Assembly (NCBI GenBank): GCA_009363875.1
Contig: CM018682.1
Span: forward strand, 55,078,031-55,142,030
DNA: 64,000 nucleotides
Direction of reading: 5' to 3'
Source of the DNA: Mikania micrantha
Taxonomy: Eukaryota > Streptophyta > Magnoliopsida > Asterales > Asteraceae
Positions 9,444-20,177 of this stretch are shown here, piece after piece (the first letter of the stretch is position 1; every line of letters starts with the position of its first letter). Made by a program: the position numbers and the translations under genes. The notes beneath the pieces are model-generated. The model had not been told where the DNA came from, did not search any database, and was given only the letters and a program-made list of their open reading frames with translations.

Positions 9444-10093
9444 CTAATGCACATGTAATCCCAGAAATAATTTCATCTCCCCCATCGAGCTCATCTCAAA
9501 CTTGTCTTTCGTAACCTTCTCGAATTCCTTGCAAAGACTATCATTTGTAGAAGCAAAGATGATGTCGTCCACGTATACTTGTACCAAGAGTAACTCACCA
9601 TCTTTCTCTTGAATAAACAAAGTGCAGTCAATGACACCTCTTCTGAACTCGTTGTTCAGAAGGTGAGTGGAAAGTGTCTCGTACCACTCTCGCGGAGCTT
9701 GGTGCAATCCATAGAAGGCCTTGTCTAGTTTGTAGACTTGGTCACGATGCAATGGATCTTCAAAACCGAGAGGTTGATTGACATACACCACTTCATTGAT
9801 CACACCGTGAAGGAATGCACTCTTGACATCCATTTAATAAACTTTAAATTTCTTGAAGGATGCATATGCCAAGAAAATACGAATTGCTTCGAGACGAGCA
9901 ACCAGTACTAACACTTCATTATAGTCAAGTCCTTCAATCTGTCTGAATCCCTGCACCACCAAACGTGCTTTGTTTCGCACAACTATCCCGTGATCGTCCC
10001 TTTTGCAATGAAGAACCCATCTTGTGCCTATAACCTTTGCACCTTTCGGTTTGTCAACAAGTTGCCAAACACCGAGTTTCTTGAATTATCAAC
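9444..10093 (-). pseudogene. Cop-A reverse transcriptase (copia)
   Basis: The best-preserved part is 9444-9833, which reads MDVKSAFLHGVINEVVYVNQP, KLDKAFYGLHQAPREWYETL and the catalytic VYVDDIIFAS. The YVDD box with both aspartates is intact. Upstream (9834-10093) the finger region can be followed in other frames, so at least two frameshifts or stops separate it from integrase. As a family, copia RT copies the element RNA into DNA within cytoplasmic particles. This copy cannot make a full-length enzyme. Confidence 0.85.
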
Positions 10094-11335
10094 TCACGAT
10101 TCTTCTCTCAATGCTTCAGTGACGGTTCGTGGTTTAACTTGAGAGATGAAGCAAGAATGGGCACAATAGTTCACATCAGCAAAGTCAAGAATATATGCAA
10201 GACCTCCTAAAGATAACTGATTTCTTGTCTTGACTCCATCAGACGGACTTCCAATAATGTTTTCATGAGGATGAATGCGATTACTTCTTCCAACAGGATG
10301 AGCAGGAACCTCAACAAGTGGATCAAGGTTGTTTAGATTCAAGTCCTCAAGAGCAGGTACAATGTTGTCAATATTTGGTTCGGGGGCAATTGGTTGAGTT
10401 GGATTATCATCTGTGTCTGAGCTGACATCATGTGTCTTTATGAGAATTGGAGCTGATGAAGGTTGCACAGGTTCATCAGGTACATTTTGTGCGTCATACA
10501 TCATTTGAACAGCAACATCTTCATCTGAGTACATGGGAGGCATATTGAAAGAGTTGAAAAGGTCCGAATAATCAAACATCCAGTCTGGACCTTTCCCAGG
10601 TGGGGGCATAGAGTGTCTTTGAACACCCACGTGGTACCACTCCTCCACATTTTGAGTTGATCTATTGTAGACCCTTTTATTAGGTGTCCTGTACCCAAGA
10701 AAATACCCTTCTTCCACCTTCTCATAGAACTTGCCTTGCTCGTGTTTCTTAAGCATCGTGCACGGAGCACCAAAAGGTTCAGGATACTTAATATTTAGCT
10801 TTCTGTTGTGGAGCAACTCAAAGCAGGTCTCCCCATGTCCATTGACTATCAAGACCCGGTTCAATGTGTAGCAAGCATTTGCAACAGATTCATTCCAGAA
10901 TTGAACTAGAAGGGATGAATCAGCAAGCATAGTCCGAGAAGCCTCAATCAATGTTCTGTTCTTGTGCTCAGCAACGCCATTCATTTGCGAGACATATGGA
11001 GCACTGAATTGTTGGACAATGCCACGTTCATTGCAAAAGGTCTCCATATTGTGATTCTTGAACTCTGTCCCGTTATATGTTATGAGCATACGGATCTTGA
11101 GCTTATAAAGTGATTCAAGTTTACTTACCAAAACTTGAATACACTCAAACGTTTCTGATTTCTCCTTTAGAAAGAAAACCCAAGATTATCTGGAATACTC
11201 ATCAGTGATGACTAAGCAGTATTGATCTCTAGTTATACTCTCGCGGTTGACTGGACCAAATAAATCCATATGGAGAAGCTAAAGACGAACAGTGATTGAA
11301 TGATACGTTTTCAGCTTGTGAGACGGCTTGGTTTA
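10094..11335 (-). pseudogene. Cop-A integrase (copia)
   Basis: The core starts near 11280 with LLHMDLFGPVNRES, which holds the first catalytic Asp. A stop lies at about 11190. From 11131 a 345-codon open stretch contains the second motif as ITYNGTEFKN, where the family normally has a second Asp before NGTEF, so that catalytic residue appears to be Tyr. The third motif NGVAEHKNRTLIEASR keeps the Glu. The rest is a long acidic and Pro-rich C-terminus leading to RT. Integrase inserts the cDNA into chromosomes; the altered Asp and the stop indicate that this copy is dead. Confidence 0.8.
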
Positions 11336-11920
11336 CTATCCCTTCTTGCACGAAACACAGACATCAGACAACTTGAAATTCTTTAAGCTGAAACCCTCAA
11401 CCAAATTGTTGTGTACCAAATGGTTCATCTTACGTAGACTCAAATGGCCCATTCTTTTATGCCAAAGAATAGAATCTTTCCCTGTAGCTTTTGACATAAA
11501 ACATGAAGCTGGGGATGATGTTGTTGAAGTTGTAGCCATGTTGAGAACATACAAATCTTGCTTACGGGGTGCGGACATCAGAATCCAGTCTTCATGAATA
11601 GTGATGCCTTGCTTGAGAATGTAACAGCTGGAGTCATCAAAAAGACCTTTGTACTTCTTGTCACAAATCTGTGAAACTGACAGTAGATTGTTCTCTAGCT
11701 GCTTTACATATCTAACTTTGTCAAATGAAACTTGGTCGTTTGAATAAATACCCTCTCCGGTAATTAACCCGCCTTTGTCACCGGCAAACGCTACATATCC
11801 TCTTCGAATTGAAATGACATTGGTGAGCAGCGAAATATCTCCAGTCATGTGCCTTGAAGCCCCACTATCAACGATCCAGTTGCTGTTAGGAGCAACAGTT
11901 GGGGCAACCTGAACAAACAC
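11336..11920 (-). pseudogene. Cop-A protease and GAG-pre-integrase domain
   Basis: An open stretch of 194 codons. The aspartic protease motif WIVDSGASRHMTG is intact near the start. It is followed by the usual copia block ending in the zinc-binding LWHKRMGHLSLRKMNHL ... CVSCKKG, the HHCC finger that precedes the integrase core. Protease cleaves the polyprotein inside the particle. This stretch is the best-preserved piece of the Cop-A polyprotein, but a stop separates it from gag. Confidence 0.85.
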
Positions 11921-14554
11921 AAACTATTAGTTCAATTTGGGAACCCAAGCCTTTACAGTCTTGGGTTGACACAATGAGTCTCTGATCAAAACATCAATCC
12001 ATTTTCCATCTGGGGTTGCCTTGTCTGGAGTATTTGAAACTGAAGTCTCACAAGACTTAAGTTTCCGAACTGTGTTTTTACTGAAAGAGTTTTTCAAGTA
12101 GATGGATGATGGTTTGGATTGATTGACATTAACAACCTTGGGAACATCCAAATTCACAACTTTCCCTTTACCCTTAACCAAAGGTTTGACAAGATTGGAT
12201 TGTTTGGGCTTTGCTTGAGATGATTTACAATCAGATTTGACCTGTTTAATAAAATGTTGATTTTGTTTTCTGGGTGGTGCAACCTTAGGTCTGATCAGAT
12301 GAGGGAAAACTCTAGAAAAATGCCCAAGTGCACCACACTTAAAACAAGCCCTTTTATATTGACGATAAAACTGTTTGGGTTTATAACAAGACTGTTTTTT
12401 TTTTGATGAAAAACATTTGATTTTGTCATGTTTTGCTTAAAACCCAACCCCTTTGTACCATTAAAAACAGGTTTCTCAGTCTCTTTGGTCTCACTTGCTT
12501 CACCATCCTGTGAAGACTTAGCAAAGCAGATGGCTTAGAATCAGAGACCCAATCATCAACCACACCCTCCACAAAAGATTCCTCAGACAATGAGGAACCC
12601 TCATCAGAAATAATCCCAATAGGATCAATAACTAATGGAGTTTTCACTTGAAAGTCTTTAATGTCTTTGTCATTTGGAGAATTGACAAAGCAGTTCAAGA
12701 TTGGTGGGGGCAATGATTATATTTTGTTTCTTTACCCTTCCCAGTTTGATCAGTCCCATTACTGATCATGTGCTCAATAATGTATGAAGAGCTTTCATAG
12801 CTCTTGTGCTTCTAGCTTAAAGTCTCATAGTCACACTCGACTATGGCAACTTTCTTCTTAGTCTCATTGATAGTGTTGAGATAAGAACTAACTGCATCCT
12901 GCTTATTGAGCGTGGTGATCTCAGCCTCATGTAACTGTCTGTTTATCAAATCAATTTTAGCCTAAAAATCGTTTTCATTTGGTTTTAAAATTCTATTTGC
13001 TTCAATCATTTGGTTGAGATCGTTGATCAAGTCATAATTGTGCTTCTGATAAGCCAGGACATTACTGTCAAGGTCAATACAGCTAAAGCATCTGGAATGA
13101 GAAGAAGAGCAGTCATAATATACCTAATCTGACTGAGAGGTAGCAAAAATATTCACCATCATAGCAAACTGTGTAGCAGGTTGTTCTTCAAACTCAGCAT
13201 CAGAATCTCCTTGAGTGTCTGAATCTGAAGTGCTTTCTGATCTAATCCTGATGATTCCTCCAGACTGGTCTTTGTTTCTTATGAAGTTCTTTCATCACTG
13301 GATTCATCAACCTTCTGGATTTCTACAACACAAGCTTTATCTTCTCCTCCCTGATCAGGATTGAATCTGAAATCCCAGTTTTTGCGTTCATCATTTTGAA
13401 CCATCAAGGCTTTGCTAGCATTTGAAGAACTTGCATGAGTGGGAGTATCAATGGGCACAAATCTTCGTTCTAGATTTGCTGCAGATGATCTTTGATTCTG
13501 AAAAGGATTCTTGTTGCCCATCTTCTTTGGTTTGTTGCACTCTTTTGCAAAGTGTCCTTTTTCTCCACAGTTATAGCAAGTGACAGATGAGATATCAAAA
13601 CCAAATTTTGAATCCTTGTTCAGATTGATGTCTTTTCCAGTTCTTCTTACAAAATCCTTAGCTCTTCTTACTGCACTGGCAAGAGCCCACATGATTCTAT
13701 CCTCTCCTTATCATCCGGGTCAATCTGAGAATAATCTTCATTTGTGCTCCTTTGCAAGCTCCACAGTCACTTTATCAAAATTTTCTATCTTCAGATTGGT
13801 GACTGTATGATTATCTTATTTCTGAGAAGTTGAAGCTGAGAATGATTGACTGAAGTGTGTTTGGTTTGAAACATGAGCTTCTTTAGTCTGAGAGACAAAA
13901 GCAGTCATCAATGGAGCATGAGAAGAAGCTCTTTCCATAGTAGGAGTAGAGTAAAACAATGAAGGATCTTGAACCTGAGCAACTCTCTTTGCCTTCCACT
14001 TGTTCTCAATCTCCTGTTCTTTCAGCTTCTGGATAAACTCATTGATGTCCATATTAGCCATCGTCTCATTATGCTTCAAGACCATGAGGAATGACTCCCA
14101 TTTGGGAGGTAAACCATCTGCCAAACACCAAATCTTCTCTTGTGATGTAGTCTTGACCTGATGGTTGAACAGCACTCTCAGAAGATGCTAAAATCTAGCA
14201 ATCAAATCATCTAAAGACTCATTTCCCACATACATGAAACTGTTAAACTCTTTCCTCAAAGCTTTGGACTTTATGTTCTTCAAATCATCATTTCCCTCAT
14301 ATCTTTGTTGCAACACATCCCAAAGTAACACAGAAGAAGTAAACTGTCTGAACTGATGAAAGATATCTTTTCCTCATCATCCATAAGTTTTTATCAACTC
14401 CATTGATGTGAATCTCAAATCTGTACTTCCAATGAGGGTAATCATCTAATGAAAGAAACTTAGGAGCTTTATTAGAATTCCTTGTCTCAGTCTCTGTGAG
14501 TAGCAAGTTCAGAATCCTATGATTCTGGTTAGCCATCAAAGCTAGTTCCTCCAT
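11921..14554 (-). pseudogene. Cop-A gag (copia), two CCHC fingers
   Basis: The likely start is ATG 14554 (MEELALMANQNHRIL). Capsid blocks are DDYPHWKYRFEIHINGVDK (about 14440), then after a frameshift a stretch at about 14175-13816 with WCLADGLPPKWESFLMVL. The first zinc knuckle, CYNCGEKGHFAKEC, is intact at 13537-13578. A second, CFKCGALGHFSRVF at about 12345-12300, has Phe in place of the last Cys. Between them is a degenerate stretch with acidic Ser-rich blocks. A Lys-rich tail (about 12240-11930) runs to the protease. At least five frameshifts or stops are present. Gag packages the RNA and forms the particle. Confidence 0.8.
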
Positions 14555-14599
14555 TATGTCAAGAACAAATGTATCCAACACTTAGAAAAAATTTAAAAA

Positions 14600-14880
14600 C
14601 TGATAGCCGAATGACACTAACAAGGCCGAATGTTGGGGACCGAATAAGTGTGTATTGGCCGAATGAACTGAGTTGGCCGAATTAGCAGTCTTAGGTGAAT
14701 GAGCAGAGGATCGAATGACCTGAAGTCCGAATGACTTCAAGACCAAAAGAGCAGTCAACCGAATGAGCAGTTGACTGAATGAGTGGAAGACCAAAAGAGA
14801 GATATTCGGTCGAATGAAGCTATTCGGCTGAAAGAGAGCCATTCGCATGGTGATTCGGATGATCGACTCATTCGTACAAT
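14600..14880 (-). repeat. CGAATGA array in the gag leader
   Basis: About eighteen CGAATGA, CCGAATG and CATTCGG motifs lie in 280 bp just upstream of the gag start, in both orientations. With 14881-15137, which shows nothing else, it forms the untranslated leader between the primer site and gag. Confidence 0.8.
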
Positions 14881-15137
14881 CTGGGGTTTTCAGCAACAAA
14901 AATCGTGATAACTTTTGATTTAGAGTGAATCTAACCACCAAAATTGGTACAGAACTTCAAGACATCATTACTAAGCAATTAGAATGATCGATTTGTCAAA
15001 ACATCCACAAAAACCCATGGATCTATAATGAAACAGTAACTTGAAGGGCAAGAAAGTTAGGGTTTTTGAAAATCTCGAACAACCAATCTCTAATATGGTA
15101 ATTTAGACTGAAAATCAAGCAGAATCAAGAGCCCAAG

Positions 15138-15150
15138 GCTCTGATACCAC
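15138..15150 (-). promoter_or_regulatory. Primer-binding site of Cop-A (tRNA-iMet)
   Basis: On the minus strand GTGGTATCAGAGC begins two bases inside the 5' LTR. TGGTATCAGAGC is the complement of the 3' end of plant initiator tRNA-Met, the usual primer for this group. Confidence 0.9.
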
Positions 15151-15152
15151 TT

Positions 15153-15737
15153 TGTAGGACCTATGGAACCCAAGGAATCAACTCGGTTCCTATGGAGATC
15201 TCTCAACAGCCACTGGAATAGTGAGGAATCCTATTCCAGGGTTTTCCAATCGAAAACACCAATCCCCGTGACGAACACCACGGGGTGAGAATCGATGTTG
15301 GACAGCAAGAGTCGGCTCAAAACCCTAAGGGTATGACAGAAGAGTGCATAGGGGTGAGAGGGAGCTCGGAGAGTTATCTAAAAAAATGATGTTTGCAGCT
15401 ATATATATAAGTTGTACTCATTCGGCCGAAAGAGTGGTGCGAATCACTCATTAAGAGAATGGCTCAGCCGAATGAGCTGGTCAACCGAATGAGTCATGCG
15501 GATGACTCGTTCATTCGCCCCAGTCATTTGCTAGGCATTCATTCGCCCGAATGAACTCATTCTTAGGGTCATTCGCACGAATGGGTCTGTATGATAGTCA
15601 AAGTTAAACATATATAAACATTATAAACTCAAATAAACATATACAAAAAATATAGAAAGACTAAATTCATTACTAATATCAACTTTATACATCAAATCAT
15701 ACAAAATGCTGAACTAGGGACATCTTATGCACTAACA
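15153..15737 (-). repeat. 5' LTR of Cop-A
   Basis: 585 bp, TG to CA, a direct repeat of 2116-2744. It lacks about 37 bp present in the other copy. The palindrome-rich CGAATGA array (about 15417-15590) lies directly upstream of the TATA box in transcription order. Examples are CATTCGCCCGAATG near 15540 and CATTCGCACGAATG near 15570. Confidence 0.9.
15401..15409 (-). promoter_or_regulatory. TATA box of the Cop-A 5' LTR
   Basis: TATATATA lies about 330 bp from the LTR start on the minus strand, right after the palindrome array. Transcription would begin roughly 30 bp further on. Confidence 0.65.
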
Positions 15738-15742
15738 GATGC
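15738..15742. repeat. Target site duplication GATGC, right copy
   Basis: It directly follows the CA of the Cop-A right LTR and is identical to 2111-2115. Confidence 0.9.
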
Positions 15743-16670
15743 AAAGGCACATGCTCAATTGGCTATGGCCCTTCCTAATGAAATATACTCTGGTCTTCTT
15801 CACCATGAGTCTGCTAAAGACTTTGTGGGATGCTCTAAAAGAGTAATTCGGTGGCATCGAAGATGTTGTGACTAACACCAGTGAGATATTAGCTCAACAA
15901 TACGAGACATTCTCCCAACTAAATAATGAGTCACTGACTCAGCAGTTTGAACAGTCCACTTCTCTCTTAAGTGAATTAAAACTAGCTGGTCAAGTGTACC
16001 CCTGTCTCTGTTCTGAATCGCTTCTTGAGATCTCTGCCTGAAAAATGGGAAACTTATTCCATTGTCATGAGATCCTCTCCAGACTTTGGCAAACTCTCGC
16101 TTACCCAACTTCATGGTAAGTTGCTCACTCTTGAGCGAAAGATTGACTAGAAAAGAAAACTAATAAAGTTTGGTAAATCAACTGAAGAGTATGTTCAAGG
16201 AAACACAGCTCTTCTAAGTCATAACTCTGAGACAAATGATCAGGGTTATGATGAATACATAGACATAACCACTGGCATCACTTCTTCTTCTTCCTGTGAT
16301 GACCACTCTCCTATTTCTGATCATGTGTGCTTTATCATAAATGATCCGCATCAATTTCCAAGTGATGACTTGGAAGAGATGGACATTCTTCACCAACTGG
16401 CCCTCTTGAGCATAAGAACGAATAAGTTCTACAAGAGGACCGGAAGGAAATTTCCTGGTATTCATGGGAAAACCAGGTTCGGCCTAAATAAGGCGAAGGT
16501 CCAATGCTATAGATGTCATGGCACTGGACACTTTGCCAGGGAGTGGAAAAATGCTCCCAACTCAAATTCTTCACTGTATGTGACTTTCCCTAACTCACAA
16601 TCACATACTTCTTCTGCACCTTTTTCTTCTTCTTCTTCTTTTTTTTTCAAGTACTCTCATTATTTTAATC
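15743..16670 (+). pseudogene. Cop-C gag, C-terminal part (copia)
   Basis: The Cop-C gag frame resumes here (AHAQLAMALPNEIYSGLL). A frameshift near 15820 moves it to LWDALKE, a stop, then FGGIEDVVTNTSEILAQQYE. More shifts follow near 16010 and a stop at about 16148. The C-terminal knuckle at 16505-16546 reads CYRCHGTGHFAREW, so the last Cys of the CCHC finger is Trp. The C-terminus is Ser/Phe-rich and stops near 16.67 kb without reaching pol; the rest of Cop-C is missing. It is a copia gag because of the LWDAL and SEILAQ-type capsid blocks and the single knuckle. Confidence 0.75.
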
Positions 16671-17239
16671 AAAGAGCTTTAGGATATTTCCTTCCAGGAG
16701 GTACCTCGCATATTATATTCTTTTCAAATATATATAGGAATAACTAGAAAAAGTTTAAACTATAGCTATTTTAATTTAACTAGGGTCTTATTTATAGTAG
16801 TAATTACAAATAACTTAGACATAATTTTAGGTATATTAATATATGGTGGTTATTTGGTTGAGGTATTTTCTTTTGGAATAAGAAATACTTAATGGATTAA
16901 TTTAGCATATATGTATTAGTCGTACATAATCTTGTTAAAGGATTAAATATTCCTAAGCACAAATATGTACAAGGCACATGGTCTAATTTTTAAAAATAAT
17001 ATATTCCTAATCAGAAATAAAGATTGTTGTAAAATATTAAAAAGGTTAAGAAATAAATACCAACTCCTTCAAATAGTTGACTTATTTTCGAGGTCATCTT
17101 TATCCTTGTTAATGTAATAAAACAGTTCCATACCTTAACACTCTAAAGTATGTTGTAGGTAGATACAATATCTCAAAATATTCTTGAAAATTATTTCCAG
17201 CACATATTCAAGATACAAGAAAATTTGGGAAAAGCCCAA
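16671..17239 (+). other. Unassigned AT-rich DNA between Cop-C and Tat-1
   Basis: About 570 bp of very AT-rich sequence with no ORF and no match to the other repeats in this window. It may include the 3' LTR of Tat-1 (minus strand), but the other Tat-1 LTR is outside the window, so I cannot set its borders. Confidence 0.4.
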
Positions 17240-17391
17240 GATATTGGCGACAAGGCCGATTAAAGTGGCGACTAAGGACGAAAATACTAGCAACTGAGGC
17301 CGGAATATTGACGACAAGGCAGAAGATACTGGCGACTAAGGCCGAAGATACTGGCAACTAAGGCCGGGATGCTGGCGACTAAGGCCCGGTT
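17240..17391 (-). repeat. Tat-1 3' UTR minisatellite, 21-22 bp period
   Basis: About seven imperfect copies of a 21-22 bp unit are seen. The clearest three are in a row at about 17324-17390, with the core ACTGGCGACTAAGGCCGA. Earlier copies are more diverged (ATTGGCGACAAGGCCGA). Confidence 0.85.
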
Positions 17392-17420
17392 GTATGACAT
17401 GTAAATGCTATTTTTCAGAG

Positions 17421-17600
17421 GATCCCTGATTATAGTATTCAAAAGTGAAATTGTCAGGCACTAAACGTTTACTTGTCCCACAGTTTCCAACTATTCCGGG
17501 ATAATTCGGATGATCCATGGTTATAGCCCTTGATAATGAAATTATCAGCCACTAAAGAGTCCACTGGTCCCATTGTCTCAAACTATAACAGGATAATCGT
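17421..17600 (-). repeat. Tat-1 3' UTR tandem duplication, about 90 bp
   Basis: Two diverged copies, 17421-17511 and 17512-17600. Both start GATCC, contain GAAATT(G/A)TCAG(G/C)CACTAAA and end GGGATAATTCG or AGGATAATCG. Confidence 0.8.
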
Positions 17601-17650
17601 GTGCTACTGGCGAAGGTGTATAAACCCTAGTTCGGTGGAGAGACAAAAGT

Positions 17651-17814
17651 GTCTAAAGTTTTTATTTTGGGTCAAAACAAGCATCAGACAAATAGTCTAT
17701 GCTTTGGTGTGCTTCAAGGTTTTGATTTCATGCCAAAACTTGCATAAGACGAATGGTCTATGCTCTGGGTCTTCAAAGTTTTGATTTCAGGTCAAAACAT
17801 GTATAAGACGAATG
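17651..17814 (-). repeat. Tat-1 3' UTR tandem repeat, about 60 bp
   Basis: Three units at 17651-17694 (short), 17695-17755 (61 bp) and 17756-17814 (59 bp). They share GTCTATGCT, then GTTTTGATTTCA and CAAAAC, and end in AGACGAATG or AGACAAATA. The unit differs from the two repeats to its left. Confidence 0.85.
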
Positions 17815-18004
17815 GTCTCTAGTCTTCTTCAACCATATACCTGCAAAACACTGGCACCTTGGTGAAAGTGGGCATTAGGAATGCTAACGCTCCTTCGTTG
17901 CTTAAGTCAATAACTAAAAAATTAGGGATATTTAGAATATGGTAGAATAAATGTATAGGAATATTAAGAAGTAAAAGTGTAAGGTTAAGGTAAATACGTT
18001 TTGT

Positions 18005-18960
18005 AAATAACACATGTTATAAAAAGTATGGTTTAAGGTGAATAGCATTCCATGACCTTGGAAGAGGTTCTCCTTCCATATTGGTTAACTTATATGCCCC
18101 CTTTCCAGCTTCAGATTCAATTGTACAAGGACCTTATCATTTTGGAACAAGTTTCCAATCATTCGGGTTGGTAGTATTATGAAATGATTTCCTTAAAACC
18201 GAATCTTCAATTTGAACACTACGAATTCTTATATTTCTATTATAGGATTTAGCAATTTTTTGTTGATATGTTGTCATACTATTTCTTGCGATATCTCTAA
18301 TTTCGTAAACTTGATCTCACAGTAGGAATAACCATCTCAGTTGGGAGTACGGCCTCAGAACCAAATACTGATGAGAATGGAGTTTAACTAGTCGCATTTT
18401 TTGTAGTTGTTTTATCTTCCCATAAGACAAATGGAATTTCTTCAGCCCACTTTCCTTTCTTGGATCTCAACTTCTTCTTGAGATTGTTAATGATGATGTT
18501 ATTGCTTGATTATGTTTCACCATTGGCTTGAGGATGGACAGGTGTAGAAGTAATCATTTTTATGCCCTAACTGTCGTAAAAAGTTTGTAGTTCTTTTACC
18601 AATAAACCGAGATCCGTTATCGCAAATGATTTTTGTGGGTGTCCCGAATCTAGTTAGGATATTTCTCTTTATGAATGAAATTAATTCTTTTTCTCTAACT
18701 TGTGCGAAGGTTTCAGCCTCAATCCATTTTGAGTAGTAATCAGTCATAGCAAGCATAATCAACTTTCCACCGGGTGGTTTAGGTAATTTCCACACTATAT
18801 CCATTCCCCATTTCATGAACGGCCATGATGTGACTATCAGATATAAAGGTTCAGACGGTTGATGAAGAATATTACTGTGTCTTTGACAAGCATCACATCT
18901 TTGAGAATTAGACATTGAATCTTTTCTCATAGTTGGCCAAAAATATCTTGTTCTAAGGAT
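18005..18960 (-). pseudogene. Tat-1 integrase and pol C-terminus
   Basis: The best piece is at 18930-18517. It holds CDACQRHSNILHQPSEPL (end of the HHCC finger), KWGMDIVWKLPKPPGGK (first Asp of the catalytic core) and FGTPTKIICDNGSRF (second Asp). After a frameshift the third block and the C-terminal region (18510-18010) can be followed. The end (GAYKLTNMEGEPLPRSWNA, about 18100-18045) matches the usual C-terminus of Tat-lineage pol. Several stops are present. The protein would have inserted the element cDNA into chromosomes. Confidence 0.8.
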
Positions 18961-19255
18961 CTTTGAAAATAATGCTCTGCCCCAGTGTGATTTTCACAAT
19001 CTATTTCACGAATATTTTTCATTACTTCTAAACTTTCAGGTTTCTCCAAACACCTTAGGTATAGACCTGCTACTGATTTTCTACATAAGATATCCTAGAT
19101 AATTGTCTATTTGGATACCTTAGTCTTAAAAATCTAGGGTTTACTTCTGTATCAGGTATTTTTCCTGATTGGGGATAATTCCTAATAGGGATAGTCCAGA
19201 ATATTTCATTCGTTTCTGAATCCTGAATCTCAAGTTCAAGAATTTGGTTTATATC

Positions 19256-20177
19256 TTATATGTCTATCGCTAGACTTAGGATATGTATGATAGGTATATT
19301 GATACGATAAGGAATCTTTAGGTATGAAGTCAGGTTTGCTAATGTGTCAGCTTCGGCGTTATCTTCCCTAGGTACGTGTGTGATATCAAAAATTGAAAAA
19401 TATCTTGCTATATCCTTTACTATTTCTAAGTATTTTGCCAATTTATCTCCTTTAGCTATGTAGGAGACATTAAATTAATTGGCTAACAGTAAGGAATCGA
19501 CAAACACATGGAAATTTCTGATATTCATATCCTAGCTAGTTTAGGTCATGCTATTAAGGCTTCATATTCCGCTTCATTATTAGTTTCTTGAAATTCACAA
19601 CTAATTGATTGAGATTTATGTCACGTGTGGTGATTTTAGTATAATCACTAACCTTGTTCCTTTCACTTTCGAGGCTCCGTCTGCGAACGGAGTTCATTCA
19701 CTAGTATCTTCATCCAAAAGTTTAATTTCTAAGTCTACTTCTGGTTGTATATCACTGCTAAAATCTACCAGAAAGTATGCTAATGCTTGAGACTTATATG
19801 TTGTTCTTAGTTCATGAATTAAATCATAAGTGCTAAGATTTAGTGACCATTTTGCCGTCCTTCCTAATAGCTCAGCTTTTCTTAACACGGATTTAACATG
19901 ATAGTTTTTCTTAATATGTACCATATGTGTCTCAAAGTAGTGCCTAATTTTTGTTGAGACCATGATCATAGTTAGAATTAGCTTTTCAAGATGATAAAAA
20001 TCTAGTCTCAGCGTCTAATAGGCTCTTACTTACATAGTATACCGGATGTTGTGATTCTTGTTGATCCTTAACTAACGCAGCTCCTACAGTAGTTCGGGAT
20101 ACTGCTAAGTACAATGATAGTGGTTCACCATCTTTTGGTGTCATGAGCAGCATCGGTGAGGATAAGTATTTTTTCAA
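19256..20177 (-). pseudogene. Tat-1 RNase H and archaeal-type RNase H
   Basis: The minus strand from 20177 reads LSSPMLLMTPKDGEPLSLYL and GAALVKDQQESQHPVYYVSK, the Ty3/gypsy RNase H. The next stretch has IRHYFETHMVHI and LLGRTAKWSLNLSTYDL. Then the second RNase H follows: TPFADGASKVKGT (first catalytic Asp), a heavily stopped middle, and YLEIVKDIARYFSIFDITHVPREDN with AEADTLANL. Two RNase H domains in a row identify the Tat lineage. Stops and frame changes occur throughout. Confidence 0.8.

Larger units (their letters stand above)
2116..15737 (-). mobile_element. Cop-A, complete Ty1/copia element (Sirevirus-like)
   Basis: The element is 13.6 kb long and bounded by LTRs starting TG and ending CA or its mutated form, with a perfect 5-bp target duplication GATGC. 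On the minus strand the order is LTR, primer site, leader, gag, protease, integrase, RT, RNase H, spacer, ORF2, polypurine tract, LTR. Integrase before RT defines Ty1/copia. The great length, an extra ORF after pol and palindromes in the LTR upstream of the TATA box resemble the Sirevirus branch; that assignment is inference. The two LTRs differ at roughly 35 positions over about 585 aligned bases plus a 37-bp deletion (counted by eye), so the insertion is not recent. All genes carry frameshifts or stops. Confidence 0.9.

Noticed and set aside
16671..17239. Possible Tat-1 LTR
   Set aside because: No second copy is in the window and no clear TG/CA ends or polypurine tract could be fixed, so I left it unassigned.
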